From: Kiritimatiellia bacterium
GTDB lineage: Bacteria > Verrucomicrobiota > Kiritimatiellia > RFP12 > DVOR01
Assembly (NCBI GenBank): GCA_900771325.1
Contig: CAAGNN010000066.1
Span: 1-25,663 of the forward strand
Reading direction: 5' to 3'
Length of the DNA: 25,663 bases
This document shows positions 1-6,223 of the stretch, piece by piece (positions within the stretch are counted from its first letter, which is position 1; every line of letters starts with the position of its first letter). Made by a program: the position numbers and the translations under genes. The notes under the pieces were generated by a model, which was given only the letters and a program-made list of their open reading frames with translations, was not told the DNA's origin and did no database searches.

Positions 1-251
1 AAACGCTGCTCGGTGTCCGCCCGCTCCTCTGCCGAGTCGTCCGTAAAGAAGAAGGTCTTGAGCGCAAAGCGCTGATGGAGCATCTCGTGCTCCACCTCGT
101 AGACCGCCCCCATCCCCCCCTCGCCAATCTTCCGCAGAACCCGGTAAACCCCAATCCGCGAGCCGACAGCAAACTCCTCCCGCGAGCCCATCGCCCGCTT
201 CTGGAAGGTCCGTCCGCTCTCTATCGTCTGCGCTACTTCTTCACCCGCCAT
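1..251 (-). CDS. Serine/threonine protein kinase, N-terminal part (cut by window edge)
   Basis: The reverse strand reads from an ATG at 251 to the window edge without a stop, giving 83 codons. After about 30 residues comes the glycine-rich ATP loop of Hanks-type kinases (IGEGGMGAVYEVEHEML), then FALK, whose Lys would be the ATP-anchoring lysine of subdomain II. This arrangement is typical of bacterial Pkn/Stk kinases, which often carry C-terminal membrane or sensory domains; those lie outside the window. The start is supported by an extended -10 box (TGCTATAGT) ending 7 bases upstream, which would make the message essentially leaderless. No clear Shine-Dalgarno is seen. A second Met (about residue 18) is an alternative start. 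The gene is 77 bases downstream of coaB on the same strand. Substrates cannot be inferred. Confidence 0.85.
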   Translation of the reverse strand, partial: MAGEEVAQTIESGRTFQKRAMGSREEFAVGSRIGVYRVLRKIGEGGMGAVYEVEHEMLHQRFALKTFFFTDDSAEERADTEQR

Positions 252-257
252 ACTCTC

Positions 258-265
258 ACTATAGC
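258..265 (-). promoter_or_regulatory. Extended -10 promoter of the kinase gene
   Basis: The minus strand reads TGCTATAGT immediately before the kinase start, with TATAGT at 263-258. No good -35 is visible 17 bases upstream. The spacing to the ATG at 251 is too short for a normal leader, so transcription would begin at or next to the start codon. Confidence 0.45.
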
Positions 266-328
266 ATATCCCCCGCCCACGCGCTAGCAGACACCCCAGG
301 GCGTGCATTTTTCTGCCGAGTCGTTCGC

Positions 329-970
329 TTACTCGGGGCGGGAGGCGAGGGTTTTGGCGCAGGCGATGACGCGCTGGGCGACCGCGTGCTTGGCCATCAG
401 GGGCAGCGCCTCGCGGCGGCCATCGGGGAAGAGGAGGGTGACGCGGTTAGTGTCGTGCGCGAAGCCGGCGCCGGGGGCGGTGACATCGTTGGCGACGATC
501 ATATCGAGCCCCTTCTCGCGCAGTTTGCGCGTGGCTTCGGCATCGGGTTCGCCGGTCTCGGCGGCAAAGCCGACGAAGGTGCGATTGCCTTTGAGCGGGC
601 GGATGGTTTTGAGGATGTCGGGGTTGCGCACCAGGCGCAGCGTGCCCTCCATCTCGCGCTTTTTGAGCTTGGTGGGCGAACAGACCTCCGGCCGCCAATC
701 GGCCACGGCCGCGCAGGAGATGTAGACTTCGGCGGCGGGGAGCTCGCGCTCAACGGCCGCGAGCATCTCCAGGGCGGTCTCTACATCCACCCGCCGCACG
801 CCGGGGGGCGTTTCTAGGGCGACAGGTCCGGCGATGAGGACGACTTCGTGCCCGGCCTCGGCGGCGGCTTGGGCGAGGGCGAAGCCCATCTTGCCGGTGG
901 AGCGGTTGGAGATGAAGCGGACCGGGTCGAGCGGTTCGCGGGTGGGACCGGCGGTGATGAGGAAGCGCAT
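329..970 (-). CDS. coaB: Phosphopantothenate--cysteine ligase (stand-alone CoaB)
   Basis: The protein joins 4'-phosphopantothenate and cysteine, the second of the CoaBC steps in coenzyme A synthesis. It starts directly with the CoaB signature MRFLITAGPTREPLDPVRFI, followed by SNRSTGKMG (nucleotide/substrate binding), an AAVADWRP motif near residue 95, KLKK, and GFAAET near residue 140. The 213 residues match the CoaB domain only. The N-terminal flavoprotein decarboxylase domain (CoaC) of the usual fused CoaBC is absent, and what lies upstream is the end of the galactosidase gene 25 bases away. CoaC must be encoded elsewhere. An ATG at 979 would add three residues; neither start has a clear ribosome binding site. 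The pairing with a glycosidase gene looks like simple neighbourhood rather than shared function. Confidence 0.9.
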   Translation of the reverse strand: MRFLITAGPTREPLDPVRFISNRSTGKMGFALAQAAAEAGHEVVLIAGPVALETPPGVRRVDVETALEMLAAVERELPAAEVYISCAAVADWRPEVCSPTKLKKREMEGTLRLVRNPDILKTIRPLKGNRTFVGFAAETGEPDAEATRKLREKGLDMIVANDVTAPGAGFAHDTNRVTLLFPDGRREALPLMAKHAVAQRVIACAKTLASRPE

Positions 971-995
971 GGCGGGCATCTCAAGGGGTTTACGA

Positions 996-2798
996 CTACT
1001 TGATGATCTTGGGCTCTTCGGCCTGGACGTTGGTGCAACGGCGGAGGGTGAGCCACTCGCGGTTCCAGTGGTAGGGGGCGAAGGCGGCGGACTTTCCGAG
1101 GGTGTTGCGCCGGATGTTGAGGCCGTCGACGCTCTTGGCGTAGACGAGCGGAGCGTCGAAGGCGACGAAGGTGTTGTCCTGAATGGTGATGTTGCGGTGG
1201 AAGTAGGCCTGCTGGCGGTCGAGGTCGGGGATCTCCGGGCAGAGGGAGATGACGGCCTCGGTGAATTGGTAGGGGGAGGTGAGGGCGTTGATGAAGGTGT
1301 TGTGGCGGATGGTGACATCGGTGCAGGCACCGGTCTCGTACCAGCCGTTGCAGTCACCGCAGAGAAGAACGGCCGAGCCGCTGGTGCGGTCAAAGAGATT
1401 ATTGGCGCAGAGGACCGGCTTGGGGGTGGAGAAGAGGGCGCCGCGTGCGCGGTTCTTGCCCACATAGTTGTTCTCAAAGGTGACGCTGGGGGTGCGGGTG
1501 AGGTTCTCGATGCCCAGCGGCCCTTGGGCGGGGTCGACCTCCGGCGGGAGGGGCTTGGCGAAGGTGAGGCGGAAGCGTTTGGCGCCGGCGCGCGTCTCGG
1601 GCTTGTCCAGGGGCTCGATGGACGCGAGAGTGTTGCTCGCCTTTGCGAGGGGCTCCATCGTCTGCGAGCGGATGAAGGCGACCTCTTCACCGGGAGCGCC
1701 CCAGGTGAAGCCGTAGGATTGGCCGTGCATATAGGCGGCCTCGAGGGTGCGGTCATCGATACGCTTCTGGACGCGCAGGTAGGTGCCGTGGACATTGATG
1801 GCATCGTCCATCATCCCGATGTAGCGGCCGCCCGTGGAGAAGATCTCACCGCCGCAGCCGGAGAAGTGGGTGGCGTCGGCCTGGGTGGAGAAGAAGCGGC
1901 CCTTGGCGGCATTGGGGAGAATGCGAATGCCCTTCAGTTCGATGCCGTCGCTCGACTGGGCGAGGACGCCCATCCCGTCGGCGTAGTGGAGGGTGATGGC
2001 CTGGAGGGAGACCTCCTTGGAATCGGAGACGACGATGCCCGGGGCGGGGCGGCCCCAAGCGCGCAGGACCATTGCCTGACCCTTGCGGAAGGCGGGGTGG
2101 GCGCAGTCGGCGGCGGTGAAGGTGCCGTCGGGGTTGGCCGCCACATTGCCGAGGTTGAAGCCGAGGTCTCCGGTGCGGTAGGCGATGGTGCCGTCGGGCT
2201 CAAAGAGGATGCCGCCGCCGGGGGAGTGGCGGAACTCGGGGTTGCGGAAGGTGAGGCGCGTACCGTCGAGTTCGGGCTTGAGCTCGGGGAGGGGGCGGAA
2301 GGTGACGCGCTTGGCCTCGGGGTCGACCGCCGTGAAGGTAATCTGCGAGAGGGGCGGGCAGGCGTAGTCGACCGTAAAGTCGCCCAGCGTGACGCGCTGG
2401 CTATCCCAGATGCCAAAGGGGATGATGCGGGCGTGGAGATTGAAGAGGGCGCCGTTGCCGCAGAGCTCCACGTTGCTGAGTTCCTCCAAGGGCAGGAAGA
2501 CGCGCTTGGGGTTATCCTGGTCGTGGTTCGAGATGAACCAGGTGCGCGCCTGACACTGCTCGGGGCCAATCTCGTAGGTGCCCGGCTTAAAGAGGAGGCG
2601 GATGGGCTCGGCGGCCGACGGCTCCTGCGCGCACGCCTGGCGCACCTCCGCGAGCATCCGCGCCACATCGGAGGCCGTGTAGGCCGCCTCCCCCGGCACG
2701 ATGCCATAGTCCGCCGCGTGGAAAACCTTGGCGGCAGAGAGCCCACCCGCGAGGGCCAGGCAAACGAACAACGAGAAGCAAGGGCGCAAACGCAACAT
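996..2798 (-). CDS. Secreted GH110-like alpha-1,3-galactosidase (right-handed parallel beta-helix)
   Basis: This 600-residue protein has an N-terminal signal peptide (MLRLR, hydrophobic stretch to about residue 20, likely cleavage after LSA) and then a long beta-helix-type sequence. It resembles the GH110 exo-alpha-1,3-galactosidases known from Bacteroides, which remove terminal alpha-1,3-linked galactose such as the blood-group B epitope. Motifs pointing to that family are ADATHFSGCGG at 307-317 and MDDAINVHGTYL around 330-341; the acidic pair D331/D332 sits where catalytic acids are expected. Many short N/D-rich turns (for example ENNYVGKN, RHNTFINA, QDNTFVAF) fit beta-helix coils. The length is close to the family norm. 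The product would act in the periplasm or outside the cell on host or dietary glycans. Substrate is inferred from family only; another beta-helix glycosidase is possible. Confidence 0.78.
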   Translation of the reverse strand: MLRLRPCFSLFVCLALAGGLSAAKVFHAADYGIVPGEAAYTASDVARMLAEVRQACAQEPSAAEPIRLLFKPGTYEIGPEQCQARTWFISNHDQDNPKRVFLPLEELSNVELCGNGALFNLHARIIPFGIWDSQRVTLGDFTVDYACPPLSQITFTAVDPEAKRVTFRPLPELKPELDGTRLTFRNPEFRHSPGGGILFEPDGTIAYRTGDLGFNLGNVAANPDGTFTAADCAHPAFRKGQAMVLRAWGRPAPGIVVSDSKEVSLQAITLHYADGMGVLAQSSDGIELKGIRILPNAAKGRFFSTQADATHFSGCGGEIFSTGGRYIGMMDDAINVHGTYLRVQKRIDDRTLEAAYMHGQSYGFTWGAPGEEVAFIRSQTMEPLAKASNTLASIEPLDKPETRAGAKRFRLTFAKPLPPEVDPAQGPLGIENLTRTPSVTFENNYVGKNRARGALFSTPKPVLCANNLFDRTSGSAVLLCGDCNGWYETGACTDVTIRHNTFINALTSPYQFTEAVISLCPEIPDLDRQQAYFHRNITIQDNTFVAFDAPLVYAKSVDGLNIRRNTLGKSAAFAPYHWNREWLTLRRCTNVQAEEPKIIK

Positions 2799-2834
2799 CT
2801 CAGACTCCGTTCAGGGGGTACTCAACTACCACCT

Positions 2835-2864
2835 ATTATATATCAGCCCTCCCCGCTCTGTCTT
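2835..2864 (-). promoter_or_regulatory. Putative sigma70 promoter of the galactosidase gene
   Basis: On the minus strand AAGACA (2864-2859) is separated by 18 bases from a perfect TATAAT (2840-2835). Transcription would start about 30 bases before the ATG at 2798, and a CGGAG Shine-Dalgarno-like element precedes that ATG. Confidence 0.5.
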
Positions 2865-2925
2865 GGGGAAAAGAGCTCTTTTCTCCCCCTGCATATAACA
2901 GAACGCACTTCGGCTCGCGGCGCGA

Positions 2926-2958
2926 GACAGTCGACAGTGGATAGTGGACAGTGGACAG
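2926..2958. repeat. Heptanucleotide tandem repeat, GACAGTG type
   Basis: Four to five consecutive 7-base units follow one another: GACAGTC, GACAGTG, GATAGTG, GACAGTG, then GACAG. It is the first of four different heptamer tracts in the same intergenic island (2800-3778), between the galactosidase and rpmI. A run divisible by seven is non-coding here; no gene overlaps it. Confidence 0.85.
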
Positions 2959-2997
2959 GGCGCGTTCCGCGACGGGCGGGCTCGCTTCGCTTGCGTA

Positions 2998-3025
2998 AAC
3001 AGTGAACAGTGAACGGTGAACGGTT
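2998..3025. repeat. Heptanucleotide tandem repeat, AACRGTG type
   Basis: Units AACAGTG, AACAGTG, AACGGTG and AACGGTT lie head to tail. The same heptamer family, in a different phase (GTGAACG), reappears at 20854-20888 and in degenerate form near 10456. Confidence 0.85.
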
Positions 3026-3108
3026 ACGCGTGCCGCGACAGAGTGTCGGGGGTGGGGAAAGTGATGGGTACCGTCCTCGGCGGCCAAGGTCGGTAAGCGT
3101 TGTGCTTC

Positions 3109-3126
3109 GGCCTGCTCCGCCAGGCC
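3109..3126. repeat. 18-bp imperfect palindrome GGCCTGCTCCGCCAGGCC (copy 1)
   Basis: The outer six bases pair perfectly (GGCCTG/CAGGCC in extended form). It is preceded by TAAGCGTTGTGCTTC, which is shared almost unchanged with the copy at 20980, so the conserved block is over 30 bases. Related copies lie near 3553, 10510, 10606 and 13599. Confidence 0.8.
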
Positions 3127-3143
3127 GCCCTGGGTTGTTTTTT

Positions 3144-3171
3144 CGATAGGCGATAGACGATAGACGAGAAA
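3144..3171. repeat. Heptanucleotide tandem repeat, CGATAGA type
   Basis: CGATAGG, CGATAGA, CGATAGA and the degenerate CGAGAAA lie head to tail. This is the third distinct heptamer in the island. Confidence 0.8.
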
Positions 3172-3232
3172 GCTTTCGCCGGAGGTGGAAAGCCCGGCCA
3201 ATGGAGTGCCGGCTTCACCGTCGCGGCACGCG

Positions 3233-3253
3233 CGCTAACCGCTAACCGCTAAC
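3233..3253. repeat. Heptanucleotide tandem repeat, CGCTAAC type
   Basis: Three perfect CGCTAAC units lie in tandem, followed by GGTTGAC and AGCTAAA, which look like decayed units. This is the fourth heptamer type within 330 bases. Confidence 0.8.
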
Positions 3254-3277
3254 GGTTGACAGCTAAAAGCGTAGCGA

Positions 3278-3342
3278 CCCGCCCCGGGTTCACCTCGCAT
3301 CCGCCCCGGGTTCACCACCGACCCGCCCCGGGTTCACCTCGA
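3278..3342. repeat. CCGCCCCGGGTT array (three units)
   Basis: Three copies of CCGCCCCGGGTTCACC are spaced 22 to 24 bases apart with short linkers such as TCGCAT and ACCGAC. The core contains the SmaI-like palindrome CCCGGG. Further arrays of the same family lie at 3454, 10527, 13230 and 20998. No spacers of CRISPR length separate the units. Confidence 0.85.
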
Positions 3343-3386
3343 GGTAGGCCCAGGTTCGTTTTGGACCCGATGCAGGAGGAATTATT

Positions 3387-3422
3387 AAGTGGTGGACTTA
3401 TTGCCGATAAGTGGTGGACTTA
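3387..3422. repeat. Direct repeat AAGTGGTGGACTTA x2
   Basis: Two identical 14-base copies (3387-3400 and 3409-3422) lie 22 bases apart, the same period as the neighbouring GC-rich arrays, although their sequence is unrelated and AT-richer. Confidence 0.75.
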
Positions 3423-3453
3423 ATAGTTCGCCTCGGGCCGCTTTACATTTTTA

Positions 3454-3552
3454 TCCGCCCCGGGTTGACCTCCGACCCGCCCCGGGTTGACCTCCGACCC
3501 GCCCCGGGTTGACCTCCGACCCGCCCCGGGTTCGAGGTGGACCCGGGGCGGG
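3454..3552. repeat. CCGCCCCGGGTTGACCTC array (four units plus one inverted unit)
   Basis: Four direct units with a 22-base period (CCGCCCCGGGTTGACCTCCG) are followed by an inverted unit GGACCCGGGGCGGG. The last direct unit and the inverted one can pair over 12 bases as a hairpin. The array is preceded by CGCTTTACATTTTT, which also precedes the array at 13230. The whole stretch 2799-3666 has no gene; frames open through it only because the period leaves GC-rich codons. Confidence 0.88.
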
Positions 3553-3580
3553 TGTCCTGGTAGAGCAGGCCACTGCAAAC

Positions 3581-3616
3581 CCTTTCCACGCGCCGGAAGC
3601 ACACCTCTCGGCGGCG
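3581..3616. repeat. Dispersed repeat block CACGCGCCGGAAGC... (copy 1)
   Basis: A block of about 34 bases (CCTTTCCACGCGCCGGAAGC and onward through CTCGGCGGC) matches 13627-13659 with a few differences. In both places it follows a degenerate GGCCTGGYAGAGCAGGCC module, so a composite block has been copied. Confidence 0.75.
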
Positions 3617-3666
3617 CAACCCGCACCTCTCACGAGCGTGGCGAGTTCCAATTTGGCAAAAAAGAG

Positions 3667-3695
3667 TTGTCTTTCAGCGTAAGGTTTGATAGAAT
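3667..3695 (+). promoter_or_regulatory. Sigma70 promoter for rpmI-rplT
   Basis: TTGTCT (3667-3672) and TAGAAT (3690-3695) are separated by exactly 17 bases, with a TG one base before the -10 (TGATAGAAT). Transcription would start near 3702, leaving a leader of about 76 bases before rpmI. That leader is long enough to hold a regulatory structure for L20 autocontrol, but I could not fold a convincing one by eye. Confidence 0.65.
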
Positions 3696-3778
3696 TATGG
3701 ACCAATTCTGCTGAAGACGGCTTTCCGGCTGACTGCCGCCGACGCAGAGCGAACGAACAAAGGTAAAGGATTCACATC

Positions 3779-3973
3779 ATGCCTAAGATCAAGACCAAAC
3801 GGTCTGCGACCAAGAAGTTCAAAATGTCGGCCACGGGCAAGGCTATGCGTACGCAGGGTGGCAAGCGCCACCTCAACGGGTACAAGTCCCGCGGCCGCAA
3901 GCGTAATCTCCGTGGTTCCGCTGTTGTTTACGAAGGCAATCAGAAGATGGTTGCCCGGATGCTGCAGGCCTAA
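3779..3973 (+). CDS. rpmI: 50S ribosomal protein L35
   Basis: The 64-residue basic protein carries the L35 signature: MPKIKTKRSATKKFKMSATG at the start, then GKAMRTQGGKRHLN and a Lys/Arg-rich C-terminal half (YKSRGRKRNLRGSA). Length matches the family (about 64-66). L35 is a small protein of the large ribosomal subunit. The ATG is preceded by AGGTAAAGG. The gene is followed after 18 bases by rplT, the normal partner. The usual upstream gene infC is not here; the unit begins at its own promoter next to a repeat island. Confidence 0.97.
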   Translation: MPKIKTKRSATKKFKMSATGKAMRTQGGKRHLNGYKSRGRKRNLRGSAVVYEGNQKMVARMLQA

Positions 3974-3991
3974 CCTAGGAGGAAATGAACT

Positions 3992-4354
3992 ATGCGCGCT
4001 ACTAATGCTGTTGCTTCCCGTGAACGTCGCCGCCGCCGCCTGAAACTCGCCCGCGGGTTTTATGGCGCTCGCAGCAAGCAGTTCCGCCTGGCCACCGAGG
4101 CTGTCGATCGCGCCCAGCGCCTTGCCACTTGGCATCGCAAGCTGCGCAAGCGCGACTTCCGTCAGCTTTGGATTGCCCGTATCAACGCCGCCGTGCGTTC
4201 CATCGCCGATGCGAAGGTCCCCAACTACTCTCGCTTCATCGAGGGGTTGACGAAGGCTGGCATCTCGGTGAACCGCAAGATGCTCTCGGAGATCGCGATT
4301 GCCGACTTCGAAGGCTTTAAGGCGCTCGTTGCCAAGGCCGCTGCTGCACTCTAA
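3992..4354 (+). CDS. rplT: 50S ribosomal protein L20
   Basis: The 120-residue protein has the L20 pattern: a basic N-terminal arm (RERRRRRLKLARGFYGARSKQFRLA), then AVDRAQRLATWHRKLRKRDFRQLWIARINAA split over residues 38-68, and the C-terminal NYSRFIEGL...NRKMLSEIAIAD globular part. L20 binds 23S rRNA early in large subunit assembly and in many bacteria represses its own operon. TAGGAGGAAATGAACT gives a strong ribosome binding site before the ATG. It is the last gene of the two-gene unit and is followed by a terminator. Confidence 0.97.
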   Translation: MRATNAVASRERRRRRLKLARGFYGARSKQFRLATEAVDRAQRLATWHRKLRKRDFRQLWIARINAAVRSIADAKVPNYSRFIEGLTKAGISVNRKMLSEIAIADFEGFKALVAKAAAAL

Positions 4355-4379
4355 TTCACGAGTCAGCATTTGGACCAAG

Positions 4380-4418
4380 GGAAAGGGCCTCCAGGACACT
4401 GGGGGCCCTTTCTTTGTT
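4380..4418 (+). terminator. Rho-independent terminator of rpmI-rplT
   Basis: AAAGGGCCTCC and GGGGGCCCTTT form an 11-base-pair stem with one small bulge around an 8-base loop, followed by CTTTGTT. It lies 28 bases after the rplT stop. Confidence 0.85.
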
Positions 4419-4800
4419 ATGCAGCCTCCGCCTAGGCTTTCCTGATCCGTATCGGCAAAAAGCATCTCCTCGGGCCAATGGACTTGCTTCCCGGCAGGGG
4501 CGCGCTTTTGCTCGCCGGATTGGCAAGGTTGACGTGGGCTGGAAGGCGTGAAGATCGGCCCTGCTTGTGTGGGTTGCGGGGCACGGATTGCCAAAAGAGC
4601 GACACCAGGGCCAAAAAAGGGCCGACGGGCCCAGAGGGCGCGTCGGCTGGGGTGGAGCGTCCCACGCTCCCGAGGGGTATGGGGGCGAGGGGCCCCCACA
4701 TTCGCGGTGTCCCCTTAGAAGGTCACTTCGGTGGGGGTGGCGGCGGGTTTGCGGGTGAGGGGAGTGGAGGGGGAGAGGGGGGGAACTCGTCGAAGAGGAG
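4419..4800. other. Non-coding stretch between rplT and the GH2 remnant
   Basis: No reading frame here resembles a protein. The part at 4665-4700 (GCTCCCGAGGGG followed by GGGGGCGA after a few bases) resembles 21229-21252, so it may hold another dispersed-repeat fragment. Polypurine, G-rich sequence fills 4730-4800. Nothing else is recognisable. Confidence 0.5.
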
Positions 4801-4802
4801 CG

Positions 4803-5085
4803 GGGCTGGGCCATCAGCATTCGAATGGAGGTGACGGGCTGGTCGGGGTCGATGGAGTCGAGGTAGGTGAAGTCCAGGCGGTTCTGCGGTTTGCCGGGCG
4901 GGAAGGTGGGGTCGTTGGAGTTATCGCACTCCACGCGCAGGAGGTTACCCTGGGCCTTCAGTTTCCCGGTCACCTTGAACTCGAAGGGATGATAGGCGCC
5001 GAAGCGATCGCCCAGCTACTCGCCATTGAGGAAGATCTTACTCTTGCCCATCACGGCCTCGAAGTGCAGGGTGAGGGTGATGGCC
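4803..5085 (-). pseudogene. Remnant of a GH2-family glycosidase (sugar-binding N-domain)
   Basis: The minus strand reads, in one frame, ITLTLHFEAVMGKSKIFLNG, then GE, a TAG stop near 5018, LGDRFGAYHPFEFKVTGKLK, and on through LLRVECDNSNDPTFPPGKPQ and NRLDFTYLDS. This is the jelly-roll domain of GH2 beta-galactosidase-type enzymes (pattern NG..LG...G.Y.PF...VT...N.L.V..DN...P..PPGKPQ.DFTY). The stop is probably a CAG-to-TAG change. The normal continuation (GG[IL]YRDV) is missing: after TYLDS the sequence becomes unrelated, then low-complexity. Neither the catalytic domain nor a start remains. It is a decayed fragment, in keeping with a glycan-degrading lifestyle shared with the GH110 gene. Confidence 0.75.
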
Positions 5086-5103
5086 GTCAGTCAGCGTAGC
5101 GGT

Positions 5104-5634
5104 TTACGCCAGCAAGTCGGCGAGGAGGGGATCTTTGGCGCGAAGTTCGGCGGGAGTGAGGCCGACGAGTTCGTGGGGGAAGACGAGCCAATCGGCCGTT
5201 TCGCGGAGGGTGTAGTCGGGCGCGAAGGGGACGAGGGAGGCGGCGGGCTTCCAGTAGACGGTGGCGAAGCGCAGGTCCACGTGCGTGAGGCGGGCCTTGA
5301 CGGCCTCGGCGGTCTTGCCGGTATCGAAGACATCGTCGATGGCCAGGACGCGCAGGCCGGGGCGGAGAGCGCGGAAGAGCTCCTCGGCGCCGTCGAAGGC
5401 GACGGTTTCATCGCGGCGGCCGATGCCGGTGTAGGAGGCGCACTTGACGACGGCGTGGGGGGTGGGTCGGCCGAGGTAGGCAAAGACTTCGCTCATAATA
5501 ACGCCGGGCTGCGCGCCGCCGCGCCAGAGGCCGAGGAGGAGGTCGGGCTGCCAGGCGGGGTCGTCGAAGACCTTCTTGGCGAGGCGGACGCAGTCGCGCT
5601 GGAAGTCGTCGGCCGAGAGGAATTGTTTGGTCAT
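5104..5634 (-). CDS. Phosphoribosyltransferase (COG2236-like, hypoxanthine/xanthine type)
   Basis: The 176-residue protein has a single PRTase fold: LLLGLWRGGAQPGV near residues 32-45 (pyrophosphate loop region), the PRPP-binding signature AIDDVFDTGKTAEA at 98-111, and WLVFPHEL near residue 150. The family transfers ribose-5-phosphate from PRPP to a purine base, usually in salvage; the exact base is not readable from sequence. The start MTKQFLS at 5634 is chosen over a longer frame because the extension is Pro/Ser-rich shadow sequence overlapping the upstream gene. It is the last gene of the envelope operon, 10 bases after the membrane protein gene. Its link to the envelope genes may be transcriptional only. 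Confidence 0.85.
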   Translation of the reverse strand: MTKQFLSADDFQRDCVRLAKKVFDDPAWQPDLLLGLWRGGAQPGVIMSEVFAYLGRPTPHAVVKCASYTGIGRRDETVAFDGAEELFRALRPGLRVLAIDDVFDTGKTAEAVKARLTHVDLRFATVYWKPAASLVPFAPDYTLRETADWLVFPHELVGLTPAELRAKDPLLADLLA

Positions 5635-5644
5635 AGCGGAGGGC

Positions 5645-6223
5645 TTAGCGGGTGGCGCGCTGGATGGCGGCCGCGAGGGAGAGGGCACAGGTGTCGAGGG
5701 TGGTCATCAGGGCGCGGGTGGCCACCGGCAGGGTGATGAAGAGGCCGATACCAAAGCAGCAGATGCCCAGGAAGCCGAGGAGCCCCAGGCCCATACAGGC
5801 GAAGGCCTTGGCGGGGGCAATCTGAATGAAGGCGACCGTGGCACGCAGGGTGAGGGCAAGGGGCAGGTCGAAGCGGTCGGCAATCGCAATGGCCAACCAC
5901 AGGGGCTGGATGGCGAAGAACCAGATTGGCAGACCGAAGAGGGTGGAAGCGAAGAGCGGCAAGAGGGCCATCACCCAGATAACGAGGCCGAGCCAAAAGG
6001 CCGTCTGCATTCGCGCGCTCCCTTGCAAGCGCTGGGAGAGGAGGAGGGCCGAGGCGGGCGTGGGGATGGCGTTCTGCGGGTTGTGGTGCCACAGGTAGCA
6101 GAGCGCGGCCGGGCCCAAGAGAATGCCGGTGAGCGAAGCGAGGAAGAAGAGGGCGGAGAGGAGCGCCTCGGCAAGGGGGTTGCGGCAGAAGCGCCCCCTG
6201 GCTTCACGGAGGTGGGCCATCAT
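5645..6223 (-). CDS. Multi-pass membrane protein of unknown function
   Basis: The 192-residue protein begins MMAHLREARGRFCRNPLAEA and then shows about four or five hydrophobic segments: residues about 20-45, 70-100, 100-120 and 130-175. No catalytic motif is evident, and I do not recognise a named family; general similarity is to DUF-type integral membrane proteins with paired C-terminal helices. The ATG at 6223 overlaps the stop of the preceding gene (TGATG), so translation is probably coupled, which favours this start over a GTG at 6235. Co-transcription with the lipid A acyltransferase, O-antigen ligase and two other unknown envelope proteins suggests a role in the cell envelope. That is inference. 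Confidence 0.75.
   Translation of the reverse strand: MMAHLREARGRFCRNPLAEALLSALFFLASLTGILLGPAALCYLWHHNPQNAIPTPASALLLSQRLQGSARMQTAFWLGLVIWVMALLPLFASTLFGLPIWFFAIQPLWLAIAIADRFDLPLALTLRATVAFIQIAPAKAFACMGLGLLGFLGICCFGIGLFITLPVATRALMTTLDTCALSLAAAIQRATR

Noticed and set aside
834..3005. 723-residue open frame on the plus strand
   Set aside because: It is the antisense of coaB and the GH110 gene. Its Gly/Val/Glu-rich composition is that of a reversed GC-rich gene, and it runs into the repeat island.
3454..3552. Possible CRISPR array
   Set aside because: Units of about 22 bases follow one another with no unique spacers, mix direct and inverted orientation, and no cas gene is present.
3451..3705. Small ORFs translating the GC-rich arrays (for example PGRVGGQPGA repeats)
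   Set aside because: The 22-base period shifts frame at each unit and the reading comes entirely from repeat DNA; no ribosome binding site.
3703..3778. L20-type autoregulatory leader or other riboswitch
   Set aside because: The leader is of suitable length, but I could not find a convincing pseudoknot or known riboswitch core by eye.
4356..4973. 205-residue minus-strand ORF
   Set aside because: Only its first 45 or so residues resemble a protein (the GH2 fragment); the rest is frame-through of non-coding DNA and the rplT terminator.
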